A DNA stretch of 32,562 nucleotides, taken from Roseovarius sp. GTDB taxonomy: Bacteria; Pseudomonadota; Alphaproteobacteria; Rhodobacterales; Rhodobacteraceae. Position numbers and translations under genes: made by a program. Of this stretch, positions 1 to 9,670 are shown one piece after another (position 1 is the first letter of the stretch; each line of letters opens with the position of its first letter). The notes beneath the pieces were generated by a model. That model was given only the letters and a program-made list of their open reading frames with translations, made no database searches and was not told the DNA's origin. The stretch is from contig JADQCC010000106.1 in assembly GCA_016278295.1 (NCBI GenBank), positions 1 to 32,562 on the forward strand, in the 5' to 3' direction.

Positions 1-59
1 CAGGTGGCCAGCGCCGCCAGCGCCAGCGCCCCGATCATGCGCAGGATGCCCGCCGTCAC
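1..59 (-). CDS. Start of a truncated gene (GTG start; VTAGILRMIGALALAALAT...), possibly an ABC transporter permease
   Basis: Minus-strand frame opens with GTG 14 nt beyond the stop of the substrate-binding protein gene; hydrophobic N-terminus; runs off the window edge. Permease identity inferred from position only. Confidence 0.35.
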   Translation of the reverse strand, partial: MTAGILRMIGALALAALAT

Positions 60-72
60 GCCCGGCCCTCCC

Positions 73-1359
73 TCAGAACGGCTGTTGAGTGTAATCCACC
101 ATGTCGGGATAGAGTGTATCCTCGATCGAGGTGCGATGCACGCGAATGAGCCGCCCGCCCTCGACCCGGCTGATGTTCTGGTGGCCGAACACCTGGTGCG
201 TGCGCCCGTTGAAGCGCTTGGCCCCCTGCGGATGGGCGAGGCTCTCGGGCATGTCTTCCATCGCCTCCACTGCCTCGATCAGCGCGGCGCGGTCTTGCGG
301 GCCGGCATATCCCGCCGCTTCCATCCCCGCCTTGATGACGTGCAGGGTCTCCCAGCAGCCGAACATATGGCCATAGGTGGACACGTCGCGCGCATCGCTC
401 TGCGCCGCGCCGCGTGCGTCCACCCCCACCGCCGCGCGATAGGCCGTGGCGTGCGCGCTCTCGTCGGGCTGCGCGTGGCGGCACATGCCCTCCCAGAAAT
501 GGCTGCCCTCCAGGAATTCGAGGCCGGGACTGTCGATCGCCACCGCTTCGAGGCTGTCGATGAAACCGAACAGCTCCGGTCCCTGCCCGCCAAAGAACTC
601 GCCCATCTCCTTGACGAAGGTCAGCACGCCAGGACCGACCATGACGTGATACAGCACCTCGGTGTCGCGCGGAATGCGCGGGAAATAGCGGGTGAACGAG
701 GTTTCGGTCGGCGGGATCGCGATCCGTTCCAGTATCTCGCCGCCCTGCGCCTCGATGGCGGGGCCAAGCGCGTCGCGGTGATTATAGCCAAAGCCATAAT
801 CGGGAAAGATCATCGTGACCTTCTTGCCGAGCGTGTCGGTGATGAAGGGCGCCATCGAGATCACCTGGCTCTTCACATCCGTGATGCCGGGCTGGAGCGT
901 GTAGCGATTGAGCATCCCCGAGGCGACATGCGTGCCCTCCGAGACCACGAAATACGGCAGCTTCAGCTCGCCCGCGCGCGGGGCAGAGCCGATGACGACA
1001 TGGGAAAACAGTGTGCCAAAGCCCACGTCCACCTTGTGCTGATTGGCGAATTTCTCGACCACCTCGGCGCCGCGCTTGGGATCGGTGCCGTCATCCTCGG
1101 CGACGATCTCGACCGGCCGCCCGTTGATGCCGCCGCCCTCGTTGATGAGCTGGACCGCCGCTTCGGTCGCGCGGCCATACCAGCGGCCATAGGCCGCGCC
1201 GATGCCGGTGCGGTGCTGCTGAAACCCGATGCGGATGGGGGCCGCGCTCTGGGCATGGGTATAGCGCGCCCACATCGGCAGGCTCGCCGCGGCGATGCCG
1301 CCTGTCAGCGCGCGCATGGCGCCGCGCCGCGTGGTGGTGGCTTTGGTCTTTACGGTCAT
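73..1359 (-). CDS. Branched-chain amino acid/amide-type ABC transporter substrate-binding protein
   Basis: MTVKTKATTTRRGAMRALTGGIAAASLPMWA signal (RR-containing, Tat-like), IRIGFQQHRTGIGAAYGR..., LINEGGGINGRPVEIVAEDDGTDPKRGAEVVEKF typical of LivJ/AmiC-type periplasmic receptors. Start chosen at the internal Met (1359) ahead of the signal peptide. Confidence 0.85.
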   Translation of the reverse strand: MTVKTKATTTRRGAMRALTGGIAAASLPMWARYTHAQSAAPIRIGFQQHRTGIGAAYGRWYGRATEAAVQLINEGGGINGRPVEIVAEDDGTDPKRGAEVVEKFANQHKVDVGFGTLFSHVVIGSAPRAGELKLPYFVVSEGTHVASGMLNRYTLQPGITDVKSQVISMAPFITDTLGKKVTMIFPDYGFGYNHRDALGPAIEAQGGEILERIAIPPTETSFTRYFPRIPRDTEVLYHVMVGPGVLTFVKEMGEFFGGQGPELFGFIDSLEAVAIDSPGLEFLEGSHFWEGMCRHAQPDESAHATAYRAAVGVDARGAAQSDARDVSTYGHMFGCWETLHVIKAGMEAAGYAGPQDRAALIEAVEAMEDMPESLAHPQGAKRFNGRTHQVFGHQNISRVEGGRLIRVHRTSIEDTLYPDMVDYTQQPF

Positions 1360-1454
1360 GGGCGGGTCTCCGCTTTGGTCTTTCGCACTTGCGGCAAGGA
1401 TCACCGCGCGCGCAACATGCGCAAGCCCGCCCCCCCTGTCCAGCCTCTTTCGCC

Positions 1455-1625
1455 TCAGACACCGCGCGGCGTGGCCAAGAGCCACAGGCCGAACACCGTA
1501 TAGCCCACCATGAACAGCGCCAGCGGGGCCTGCCCCAGGGTGGCCCGCCCCGCCGATTGTCCGGCGCGCGCCCCCGTCGCCACACGTTCCGGCTGCACCG
1601 CGAGGCGCTCAACGGTCAGCACCAT
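1455..1625 (-). CDS. Small hypothetical membrane protein
   Basis: MVLTVERLAVQPERVATGARAGQSAGRATLGQAPLALFMVGYTVFGLWLLATPRGV; starts 8 nt after the aminotransferase stop, one predicted TM segment; no family recognised. Confidence 0.4.
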   Translation of the reverse strand: MVLTVERLAVQPERVATGARAGQSAGRATLGQAPLALFMVGYTVFGLWLLATPRGV

Positions 1626-1632
1626 CACCGCG

Positions 1633-2982
1633 TCAGGCCGCCGAGAACCCGGCATCGAGCGCCGAGAGGATCACGTCGGTCTCGGCCGCGCTGATGACCA
1701 GCGGCGGCGACATCAGGATGTTGTGCGCGCCCAGCCGCACCATCGCGCCCGCCTCATAGGTGGCGGTGTGGATGCGCTGCATGGTGTCGGCGTCCATCGG
1801 TGTCTTGGCGGCGCGGTCCGACACGATCTCTATTCCGGTCAACAGCCCGTGCCCGCCGCGCACATCGCCGATGATGTCGTGCTTTTCGGCCAGTCGCCGC
1901 ACCCCCTCGTATAGCTGCGTGCCGCGCGCCGCGGCGTTGGTCCTGGTATCCAGACGCAGCGTCTCGGACAGGCACGCCACCACCGCCGCCGACCCGACCG
2001 GGTGGGCGGAATAGGTATAGCCGGTCCACAGCGTGCCGCGCGCATCCGCTGCCTCGAATACCTCGGCCACCTCGCCCGAGACGAGCACGCCGCCCACCGG
2101 GAAATAGCCCGAGGTCACGCCCTTGGCCATCGTCACCATATCGGGCTGCACACCCCAGTGCCGCGCGCCGGTCCAGTCGCCGGTGCGCCCGAAGCCGCAG
2201 ATCACCTCGTCGGAGATCATCAGGATGCCGTAGCGGTCGCAGATGTCGCGCATGCGGCCCATGAACGACGCGTCCGGCACGATCACCCCGCCCGCGCCGA
2301 GGATCGGCTCCATGATGAAGGCGGCGATGGTCGACGGATCCTGGAACTCGATCTCGTCCACCATCGCGGCGGCGATCCTCTCGGTCAGCCGCGCCGGGTC
2401 GCTCTCGTCAAACGGGTTGCGATAGGGGTAGGGGGCGGGGATGTGGAAACAGCCGGGCAGCAGCGGCTCGTAATTGATACGAAAGCGGTTGTTGCCGTTG
2501 ACGCTCGCCCCGCCCCAATGGGTGCCGTGATAGCCCTTCCTGAGGCTGAGAAACTTGGTGCGCGCGGGCTCGCCGCGCAGGCGGTGGTACTGCCGCGCCA
2601 GCCGCAGCGCGGTATCCACGCTGTCCGACCCGCCCGAGGTGAAGAACACGCGCTCCATCCCGTCATCGGCAAAGAATTCGCGCACCGCATAGGCGGCCTC
2701 GATCGAGGCCGGGTTGGTGGTGCCGCCAAAGCCCGAGTAATAGGGCAACTGCCACAGCTGATCGGCGATCGCCTGCTTCACCGCGTCGTTGGAATAGCCC
2801 AGGTTCACGCACCACAGCCCGCCCACGGCATCGACCACCGAATGCCCGTCGATATCCGTCAGCCGCACGCCCTCGGCGCTCTTGATGATGCGCGGCGGGT
2901 TGGCTCGCGCGTCGCCCGGGTGGCCCATCGGCTGCCACAAGTGGCGGCCATTCATCTCGCGCAGGAAATTGTCGTCCTTCAT
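1633..2982 (-). CDS. Class-III (PLP-dependent) aminotransferase, omega-amino acid:pyruvate-type
   Basis: VDAVGGLWCVNLGYSN, FFTSGGSDSVDTALRLARQYH, GYHGTHWGGASVNG, LMISDEVICGFGRTG, MVTMAKGVTSGYFPVGGVL. Start chosen at MKDDNFLREMNGRHLWQP. Confidence 0.9.
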   Translation of the reverse strand: MKDDNFLREMNGRHLWQPMGHPGDARANPPRIIKSAEGVRLTDIDGHSVVDAVGGLWCVNLGYSNDAVKQAIADQLWQLPYYSGFGGTTNPASIEAAYAVREFFADDGMERVFFTSGGSDSVDTALRLARQYHRLRGEPARTKFLSLRKGYHGTHWGGASVNGNNRFRINYEPLLPGCFHIPAPYPYRNPFDESDPARLTERIAAAMVDEIEFQDPSTIAAFIMEPILGAGGVIVPDASFMGRMRDICDRYGILMISDEVICGFGRTGDWTGARHWGVQPDMVTMAKGVTSGYFPVGGVLVSGEVAEVFEAADARGTLWTGYTYSAHPVGSAAVVACLSETLRLDTRTNAAARGTQLYEGVRRLAEKHDIIGDVRGGHGLLTGIEIVSDRAAKTPMDADTMQRIHTATYEAGAMVRLGAHNILMSPPLVISAAETDVILSALDAGFSAA

Positions 2983-3149
2983 GGCGCTGCCTCCGGCAAG
3001 GGTCTCATGTTTGATCAAACCGTGCCACCGCCGCCGGGGGCTGTCCAGAGGCCGCGTCGCCGGAACCGACGGACAGGCGCCGGGGCACGCCCGGCGCGCT
3101 GCGGCCTCCGCCCCTTGCCAATCCCGCCGCGCCGGGCGATGAAACGGGC

Positions 3150-4004
3150 ATGGGCAAGGTGCTTCTCTCCTTCGGTCACGGCTATTCGGCGCGGGCGCTG
3201 GCCCGGCGGCTCTTGCCGCGGGGCTGGCGCGTCCTGGGCACCACCCGCGACCCGGCCAGGGCCGAGACCCTGCGCGCCGGGGGGGTCACGCCGCTCCTGT
3301 GGGACCGCGACGATGTGACCGGCGCGCTGGACGAGGCCACCCACCTGCTCTGCTCCGCAGGCCCGACCGAGGCGGGCGATCCGGTGCTGGCACGCCACCG
3401 CGACGCCATCGCCGCGGCCGCGCCCGGTCTGGACTGGGCGGGCTACCTCTCGACCACCGGCGTCTACGGCGACCATCGGGGCGGCTGGGTGGACGAGACC
3501 ACCCCGCTCACCCCCTCCACCACCCGCGGGCAGCGGCGCGTCGCCGCCGAGGAGGAATGGCAGGCCATCCCCGGCCTGCCGCTGCACATCTTCCGCCTCG
3601 CGGGCATCTACGGCCCCGGGCGCGGCCCGTTCGAAAAGGTGCGGCAGGGCACGGCACGGCGCATCGTCAAGCCGGGGCAGGTGTTCAGCCGCATCCATAT
3701 CGACGATATCGCGCAGGTGCTCGAGGCCTCCATCGACCGCCCCCGCCCCGGCGCCGTCTACAATCTCTGCGACGACGACCCGGCCCCGCCCGAGGACGTG
3801 ATCGCCCACGCCGCCGACTTGCTGGGCCTGCCGGTGCCCGAGGCGGTCGCCTTCGACGAGGCCGATATGACGCCGATGGCGCGGTCGTTCTATGCCGAAT
3901 CGAAACGCGTCTCGAACCGGCGCATCAAGGAGGAACTGGGCGTGCGCCTCCTCCACCCCGATTACCGCAGCGGGCTGCGCGCGCTGCTGGCCGAAGAGGG
4001 CTGA
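3150..4004 (+). CDS. NAD-dependent epimerase/dehydratase-like SDR (YeeZ-like)
   Basis: MGKVLLSFGHGYSARALARRLLPRGWRVLGTTR N-terminal nucleotide-binding region, YLSTTGVYGDHRGGWVDE, FRLAGIYGPGRGPFEKVRQG. Confidence 0.85.
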   Translation: MGKVLLSFGHGYSARALARRLLPRGWRVLGTTRDPARAETLRAGGVTPLLWDRDDVTGALDEATHLLCSAGPTEAGDPVLARHRDAIAAAAPGLDWAGYLSTTGVYGDHRGGWVDETTPLTPSTTRGQRRVAAEEEWQAIPGLPLHIFRLAGIYGPGRGPFEKVRQGTARRIVKPGQVFSRIHIDDIAQVLEASIDRPRPGAVYNLCDDDPAPPEDVIAHAADLLGLPVPEAVAFDEADMTPMARSFYAESKRVSNRRIKEELGVRLLHPDYRSGLRALLAEEG

Positions 4005-4082
4005 TCCCCCCTTCATTTTTCCGAAAGGGTCTACCACAGCTGAGGTGTTCTGAGAGTATGCTAAGGTGCTCTCATGGTTCAG

Positions 4083-4113
4083 AAAAACCCCGTCATTTTT
4101 TGACGGGGTTTTT
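4083..4113. terminator. Bidirectional Rho-independent terminator between convergent genes
   Basis: AAAAACCCCGTCATTTTTTGACGGGGTTTTT: perfect CCCCGTCA/TGACGGGG stem with A-tract and T-tract flanks, between genes ending at 4004 (+) and 4183 (-). Confidence 0.92.
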
Positions 4114-4182
4114 CCCAATCTATGGGCCGGTGCGCATCCACGCGGTCGCGCGGTTTCCGACCCGCCCGAAAACGAGAGAGGA

Positions 4183-5031
4183 TCATGCCAACTTTACCCG
4201 TGGTTCCGGGCGGCCGCGGATGCCGGGGTCGAGGGCAAAGGTCTGGCCGTCTTCGGGGTTGCGAGGGTCGAGATGCTCCCAGGCGGAGGTGACGATCAGC
4301 CGGTCGAGGCCGGGGCCTGTGAAACAGGGGCAGGTGACTTGCCCGACAGGCAGGTCGACCATCCGATCGGGTCGGCCATCGGGCAGGTAGCGCGTGACGC
4401 GGCCCGCACCCCATTGCGCGACCCACAGGGCGCCCTCGGCATCGGTGACCGCACCGTCGGGGTTCAGCCCGGCCTCGCGCAGGTCGATGAAAACCTCGGA
4501 CGGCCCGTCGGGCCAGCCTTCGGCATTCAGCGATACGGTCCAGACCCGCTGACGGGGGGTATCGGCATAGTACGCGCGGCGGCCATCCGGGGCAAAGCAG
4601 ATCGCGTTCGGAATGGTGATCTCGTCGAAGAGCCGGTCCAGGCGGCCCGCATGAAAACGGTAGATCGCCCCGGTACGTGGCGCGGCGTCCTGTCCCATCG
4701 TTCCGATCCAGAACCCTCCCATCGGGTCGGCGCGGCCATCGTTGGACCGGGTGTCGGGGCGGTCGGCTTCGAGCGGCGCAATCAGGTGGCGTTCGCCCGA
4801 AGCGATGCCAAAGCGGTAAAGCCCGGTTTCGGTGGCGATCAGCAGGGTGTCGTGGTCCACCCACCCGGCGGCGGAGGCCTGTTCGCCGATCTCCCAGTCC
4901 AGCGGGCCACAGGCATCGCGAGAGAGCAGTCGGCGCCCCTTTATGTCGAACCAGAAGGCCTGTTGCCGCTCCGGGTGCCAGAGCGGGCCTTCCCCCAATT
5001 CGCAGGGCCGCGCGTCATACAGATCTATCAT
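4183..5031 (-). CDS. SMP-30/gluconolactonase/LRE family protein (sugar lactonase)
   Basis: MIDLYDARPCELGEGPLWHPERQQAFWFDIKG, RSNDGRADPMGGFWIGTMG, NAICFAPDGRRAYYADTP, LNPDGAVTDAEGALWVAQWGAGRVTRYLPDG: SMP-30 fold motifs. Confidence 0.92.
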   Translation of the reverse strand: MIDLYDARPCELGEGPLWHPERQQAFWFDIKGRRLLSRDACGPLDWEIGEQASAAGWVDHDTLLIATETGLYRFGIASGERHLIAPLEADRPDTRSNDGRADPMGGFWIGTMGQDAAPRTGAIYRFHAGRLDRLFDEITIPNAICFAPDGRRAYYADTPRQRVWTVSLNAEGWPDGPSEVFIDLREAGLNPDGAVTDAEGALWVAQWGAGRVTRYLPDGRPDRMVDLPVGQVTCPCFTGPGLDRLIVTSAWEHLDPRNPEDGQTFALDPGIRGRPEPRVKLA

Positions 5032-5993
5032 GGCTGCAGTCTCGCCGTGGTGAGCCGCAACAGACCCTTTTGCAACAGGATGAAGGACAGCAGCAGCAGG
5101 CCGATGATGATCTTGGTCCACCAGCTCGACAACGTGCCGTCGAAGACGATGTAGGTCTGGACCAGCCCCATGGTCAGCACGCCGATCAGCGTGCCAAAGA
5201 CGAAACCCGCGCCGCCGGTCAGAAGCGTGCCGCCGATCACCACGGCCGCGATGGCTGTCAGCTCGGTGCCGACGGTGGCCAGCGGATACCCGGAACTGGT
5301 GTAAATCGAAAAGACGATGCCCGACAGCCCCGCCATCAGCCCCGAAAAGGCATAGATCGCGACCGTGGTGTGGCCGACCTTGACGCCCATGAGCCGCGCC
5401 GCCGCCTCGCCTCCGCCAAGCGCCAGGACGGAGGCACCGAACCGGGTGCGGTGCGCGACGATCATGCCGATGGCGACGGTCAATAGCATGACCACACCGA
5501 TCAGCGTGAGCCGCCCCTTGCCGGGCATCAGGTAATAGGCGTCGTCCAGAAGGTCGTAAAAGGCATGGTCGATCGGCACCGAGTCGATGGTCAGCATGTA
5601 GGCCGCCCCGCGTGCCAGAAACATGCCCGCCAGCGTCACGATAAAGGGTGGCATGGCCAGGGCATGGATGAGCCCCCCCATGCCCGCGCCAAAGCCGGTC
5701 GTGACCACCAGCAGCAGCGCGAAGACCGAGAGCGGATGCAGGCCCGTGTCGCGCAGCATCACCGCGATGAAGACGCCGGAGAAGGCGATGACGGACCCCA
5801 CCGAGAGGTCGATACCGCCCGACAGGATCACTATCGTCATGCCGACCGCGACGATGCCCAGATATGCGTTGTCGGTCAGCAGGTTGCCGATCACGCGGGT
5901 GGAAAGCATGAGGGGGAACTGCATCACGCAGATCACCCATGCCAGCACAAAGATCGCGATGGTCGCGGCAAGCGGATAGAGGCGGGGGTTCAT
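5028..5993 (-). CDS. Sugar ABC transporter permease (YjfF-like)
   Basis: MNPRLYPLAATIAIFVLAWVICVMQFPLMLSTRVIGNLLTDNAYLGIVAVGMTIVILSGGIDLSVGSVIAFSGV: BPD_transp_2 carbohydrate permease signature; 4-nt overlap with the lactonase start. Confidence 0.92.
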   Translation of the reverse strand: MNPRLYPLAATIAIFVLAWVICVMQFPLMLSTRVIGNLLTDNAYLGIVAVGMTIVILSGGIDLSVGSVIAFSGVFIAVMLRDTGLHPLSVFALLLVVTTGFGAGMGGLIHALAMPPFIVTLAGMFLARGAAYMLTIDSVPIDHAFYDLLDDAYYLMPGKGRLTLIGVVMLLTVAIGMIVAHRTRFGASVLALGGGEAAARLMGVKVGHTTVAIYAFSGLMAGLSGIVFSIYTSSGYPLATVGTELTAIAAVVIGGTLLTGGAGFVFGTLIGVLTMGLVQTYIVFDGTLSSWWTKIIIGLLLLSFILLQKGLLRLTTARLQP

Positions 5994-7018
5994 TCTCCGG
6001 GCTCCTTCGCCGAGGTCATGGCGGCTTTTCTCTGTTCCCGCGCGGTGCGGCGCAGGGCGTACCAGCGATGGGCGAGGTTGGGGCTTTGCACCACGAGGAT
6101 CAGCAGAACCAGCCCGGCCTTGATCACCAGGTTGTAGTCCGAGGGGAAACCCGCGAGCAGGATGCCGGTATCCACGGTCTGGATGATAAGAGCCCCAAGC
6201 ACCGACGCGGCGATGGAAAAGCGCCCGCCGAGCAGGGAATTGCCCCCGATCACCACGGCGAGGATCGCGTCGAGTTCGAGCCACAGCCCGGCATTATTGG
6301 CATCCGCCCCCCGGATGTCGGCGGTGGCGACAATCCCCGCCAGCGCCGCACACAGACCCGAGGTCACGTAGACCGCGACGATCAGAACCCTCGCGTTGGC
6401 ACCGGCAAGCGAGGCGGCGGAGCGGTTCACCCCGACCGCCTCGATCAGCATCCCGAGGGCGGTGCGGGTCATGAGAAGTGCAACACCGATGGCGGTGGCG
6501 CCCCACAGAACCGCAGGCACCGGGACGCCGAGCAGGGTGCCGGATCCGAAGAAGGCCAGCCCCTCGTGCGAGAAGGTCAGGATCCGCCCCTCCGTCACGA
6601 GCTGCGCGATGCCGCGGCCGGAGGTCATCAGGATCAGCGTGGCCACGATCGGCTGAATGCCGGCAATCGCGACCAGCGTGCCGTTCCACAACCCCGCCGC
6701 AACCCCGGCCAGAAGCGCCAGGACAAGCGCGCCGCCCAGGCCGTAACCTTGGGTGATCGACCAGGCGGCGACAGCCCCGGTGATGGCCATGACGGTGCCG
6801 ACACTCAGGTCGATGCCGCGCGTGGCGATGACCAGCGTCATGCCGATGGCAAGCAGCCCGACGGGCGCGCCGCGTTTCAGGATATCCATGACCGGGCCGA
6901 CAAGGCGGCCGTCCATGACCTCGATCCGCAGGACATCGGGGAAAAAGACCGAAATCAGCGCGACCAGCGCGGCGAGGGTCACAAGCTGCGGGATCACGCG
7001 ACGCAGGGCGTTCCTCAT
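5990..7018 (-). CDS. Sugar ABC transporter permease (YtfT-like)
   Basis: MRNALRRVIPQLVTLAALVALISVFFPDVLRIEVMDGRLVGPVMDILKRGAPVGLLAIGMTLVIATRGIDLSVGTVMAITGAV; 4-nt overlaps with both neighbours. Confidence 0.92.
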   Translation of the reverse strand: MRNALRRVIPQLVTLAALVALISVFFPDVLRIEVMDGRLVGPVMDILKRGAPVGLLAIGMTLVIATRGIDLSVGTVMAITGAVAAWSITQGYGLGGALVLALLAGVAAGLWNGTLVAIAGIQPIVATLILMTSGRGIAQLVTEGRILTFSHEGLAFFGSGTLLGVPVPAVLWGATAIGVALLMTRTALGMLIEAVGVNRSAASLAGANARVLIVAVYVTSGLCAALAGIVATADIRGADANNAGLWLELDAILAVVIGGNSLLGGRFSIAASVLGALIIQTVDTGILLAGFPSDYNLVIKAGLVLLILVVQSPNLAHRWYALRRTAREQRKAAMTSAKEPGE

Positions 7019-8529
7019 TGGGCTGCCTCCGTCGGCTTGGCATCCGGCGCGGCGATGGCGCGGACGATGGTGTCCGAGGTGATGTCGGCCCCGGCGAGTT
7101 CCGCCACGTGGCGGCGGTCGCGCACGACGATCACCCGGTCGGCGACGGCGATCAGCTCGTCGAGTTCCGAAGAGATCACGAGGATCGACATGCCATCGGC
7201 GGCGAGGTGCCGGATCAGACGCAGGATCTCGGCATGGGCGCCGACGTCGATGCCGCGGGTCGGCTCGTCGAGGATCAGGAAACGCGGAGTCATGGCCAGC
7301 CAGCGGGCCAGAACGACCTTCTGCTGGTTGCCGCCAGAGAGGTCCCCGACCGGCTGCTCGGGGCCGGAAGTGCGGATGTCGAGCCTGTCGATATACATCT
7401 GCGCCAGGCGCAACTGCTCGGCGCGGGGAATGGGCCGGGCCCAGCCCCGGCGGGCCTGCAGCGCGAGGACGATGTTTTCGCGGACCGAGAGGTCGGCGAC
7501 GATGCCGTCCTCCTTGCGTTCCTCCGGGGCAAAGCCAAAGCCCGCCGCGATGGCCGCGCGGGGCGATGACAGGTCGAGCATGCCACCGGCATCCGTCGCG
7601 GCACCGGTCTGCGCAGGGGTGACGCCGAACATCAGCTCCGCGCTTTCCGTGCGGCCCGAGCCGAGCAGCCCCGCGAGCCCCAGCACCTCGCCCTTGCCGA
7701 CGCTCAGGTCGAAGGGCTCTATCCGGCCGGGCCTTCCGTACCCCTCGAAGCGCAGCAGGTCCGGACGTGCGGTGGCCCCGCCGGTCCTGGCGCGGGTGCT
7801 CACCTCGTCCTCCAGCGCATGGCCGAGCATGTGCTCGATCAGGCGCACGCGGTCGAGATCGGCGGTGTTCTCGGTCACCACCTTCCGGCCGTTGCGCAGG
7901 ACGGTGACGCGGTCGGTCAGCTCGAACACCTGATCGAGGAAATGGGACACGAAAACGATGCCTAGCCCCCGGTCGCGCAGCCCGCGCAGCACGTTGAACA
8001 GGGTCGCGACCTCGCGCGCGTCGAGCGAGGCGGTCGGCTCGTCCAGGATCAGCACCTTGCCGGACAGCGCCACGGCGCGGGCGATGGCGACGATCTGGCG
8101 GACGGCCACGGAATAGGCGGCAAGGTCGCGGGACACGTCGATGTCGATCCCGTAGCCCTCCAGCATCGTCTCGGCACGGCGCCTTTGCGCGTGGCCGTCG
8201 ACCATGCCGAACCGGGTGGGTTCGCGGCCAAAGGTCAGGTTCTGCGCGACGGTGAGATTGGGCAGCAGGTTGATCTCCTGATAGACCGTTCCGATACCCA
8301 GCTCCTGCGCCTCGGACGTGGAGCGTGGAGAGATCGGCGCGCCGTCCAGCGCGATGTCGCCGCTGTCGCGGGTATAGGCCCCGGTCAGGCACTTTATCAG
8401 CGTCGACTTGCCAGCGCCGTTTTCGCCCAGAAGGGCATGGACCTCACCGGCGGCGAGCCCGAAATCGACCGAATCCAGCGCTTTGGCACCGGGAAAGGTC
8501 TTGGTCAGGGATCGTGTGGTCAGCAGCAT
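7015..8529 (-). CDS. Sugar ABC transporter ATP-binding protein, duplicated ABC domains (YtfR-like)
   Basis: GENGAGKSTLIKCLTG Walker A, VLILDEPTASLDAREVATLF Walker B, second domain LSGGNQQKVVLARWLAMTPRFLILDEPTRGIDVGAHAEI. Confidence 0.94.
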   Translation of the reverse strand: MLLTTRSLTKTFPGAKALDSVDFGLAAGEVHALLGENGAGKSTLIKCLTGAYTRDSGDIALDGAPISPRSTSEAQELGIGTVYQEINLLPNLTVAQNLTFGREPTRFGMVDGHAQRRRAETMLEGYGIDIDVSRDLAAYSVAVRQIVAIARAVALSGKVLILDEPTASLDAREVATLFNVLRGLRDRGLGIVFVSHFLDQVFELTDRVTVLRNGRKVVTENTADLDRVRLIEHMLGHALEDEVSTRARTGGATARPDLLRFEGYGRPGRIEPFDLSVGKGEVLGLAGLLGSGRTESAELMFGVTPAQTGAATDAGGMLDLSSPRAAIAAGFGFAPEERKEDGIVADLSVRENIVLALQARRGWARPIPRAEQLRLAQMYIDRLDIRTSGPEQPVGDLSGGNQQKVVLARWLAMTPRFLILDEPTRGIDVGAHAEILRLIRHLAADGMSILVISSELDELIAVADRVIVVRDRRHVAELAGADITSDTIVRAIAAPDAKPTEAAQ

Positions 8530-8623
8530 CTCGTACCTGATATATCCGCGTGGGGGCGGTGCCTGCCGCGCTGTGCGGTGGGGCCGATGGCAGGACGACC
8601 CGCCACCGGCGGTCAGGCGGGGA

Positions 8624-9571
8624 TCAATACCCGAGATCCTTGCGGCGCTCGTACTCGCCTGCCGGATCGTCGCCCTGGGTGTAGAGCCGCGACTCGGTCT
8701 GGATGAACTTCTCGGGCACCGTTCCGTCCTCCAGATAGGCCATGAGCGCATCAAAGGCGGGGCCGGCCATGTTCGGCGTCAGTTCGACCGTCGCGTTGGC
8801 TTCGCCGGCCGCCATCGCCAGGAAGATATCCGGCACCGCGTCGATGGACACGATCAGGATGTCCTCGCCCGGGTTCAGTCCGGCTTCCTTGATCGCCTGG
8901 ATTGCGCCGATAGCCATGTCGTCGTTATGCGCGTAGAGCGCGCAGATATCCTGCCCGCCGCCTTCGATCTGGAGAAAGCTCTCCATCACTTCCTTGCCCT
9001 TTGAGCGGGTGAAATCCCCGGTCTGGGACCGCACGATCTCGATATTGTCATGGTCCGCGATGGCGTTCTCGAAGCCGGTCTTGCGGTCGATCGCGGGAGA
9101 AGAGCCGGTGGTGCCCTGAAGCTCGACAACGCGGCAGTCCTCACCGGCGACGGTATCGGCCAGCCACTGACCGGCCACTTCGCCCTCATGCACGAGGTCC
9201 GATCCGACCGCCGTCAGGTAGAGCGACTCGTCGCTGTCCACCTTGCGGTCGAGCAGGATGACGGGGATTTCGGTCTCCCTGGCCTCTTCCAGCACGCTGT
9301 CCCATCCGGTCGCGACCACCGGCGCCAGCAGGATCGCATCGACGCCCTGCGCGATGAAAGAGCGGATCGCGGCGATCTGGTTCTCCTGTTTCTGCTGCGC
9401 GTCAGAGAACTTGAGGTCGATGCCCCGTTCCTCGGCCTGCTGCTTGGTCAGCGTCGTCTCGGCGGCGCGCCAGCCGGATTCCGAGCCGATCTGGGAAAAG
9501 CCCACAGTCTGCGCGATGGCGGCGGATGCGCCAAAGGCCACGAAAGCGGTGGTTGCAAGCAGTTTCTTCAT
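8624..9571 (-). CDS. Sugar ABC transporter substrate-binding protein (YtfQ-like, galactofuranose/pentose binding)
   Basis: MKKLLATTAFVAFGASAAIAQ signal peptide; VGFSQIGSESGWRAAETTLTKQQAEERGIDLKFSDAQQKQENQIAAIRSFIAQGVDAILLAPVVATGW. Confidence 0.92.
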   Translation of the reverse strand: MKKLLATTAFVAFGASAAIAQTVGFSQIGSESGWRAAETTLTKQQAEERGIDLKFSDAQQKQENQIAAIRSFIAQGVDAILLAPVVATGWDSVLEEARETEIPVILLDRKVDSDESLYLTAVGSDLVHEGEVAGQWLADTVAGEDCRVVELQGTTGSSPAIDRKTGFENAIADHDNIEIVRSQTGDFTRSKGKEVMESFLQIEGGGQDICALYAHNDDMAIGAIQAIKEAGLNPGEDILIVSIDAVPDIFLAMAAGEANATVELTPNMAGPAFDALMAYLEDGTVPEKFIQTESRLYTQGDDPAGEYERRKDLGY

Positions 9572-9621
9572 TTCCAGTCCTCCCATTGGTGTCGGGCATT
9601 CGTCTCGTCGAAGCCCTGTCC

Positions 9622-9648
9622 ACCTGCGGCTGATGACCCGCCGCAGGT
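9622..9648. other. Intergenic hairpin between ALDH and YtfQ-like genes
   Basis: ACCTGCGGC-TGATGACCC-GCCGCAGGT, perfect 9-bp stem, 9-nt loop; no T-tract. Confidence 0.6.
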
Positions 9649-9670
9649 CGCCGCGTCCTCCGTCGCCGCC

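Noticed and set aside
4-1503. 499-aa plus-strand ORF opposite the substrate-binding protein gene
   Set aside because: Antisense artefact; no recognisable domain.
4051-4074. TGAGAG-N12-CTCTCA inverted repeat and AGGTGTTCTGA/AGGTGCTCTCA imperfect repeat before the terminator at 4083
   Set aside because: Short and imperfect; could hint at an intergenic sRNA but nothing beyond the terminator supports it.
3015-4118. 367-aa minus-strand ORF opposite the epimerase-like gene
   Set aside because: Runs through the bidirectional terminator and opposes a clear SDR; no motif.
5939-7933. 664-aa plus-strand ORF opposite ABC permease/ATPase genes
   Set aside because: Composition (GRRDRDQ-rich) typical of antisense high-GC artefact; the minus-strand proteins are unambiguous.
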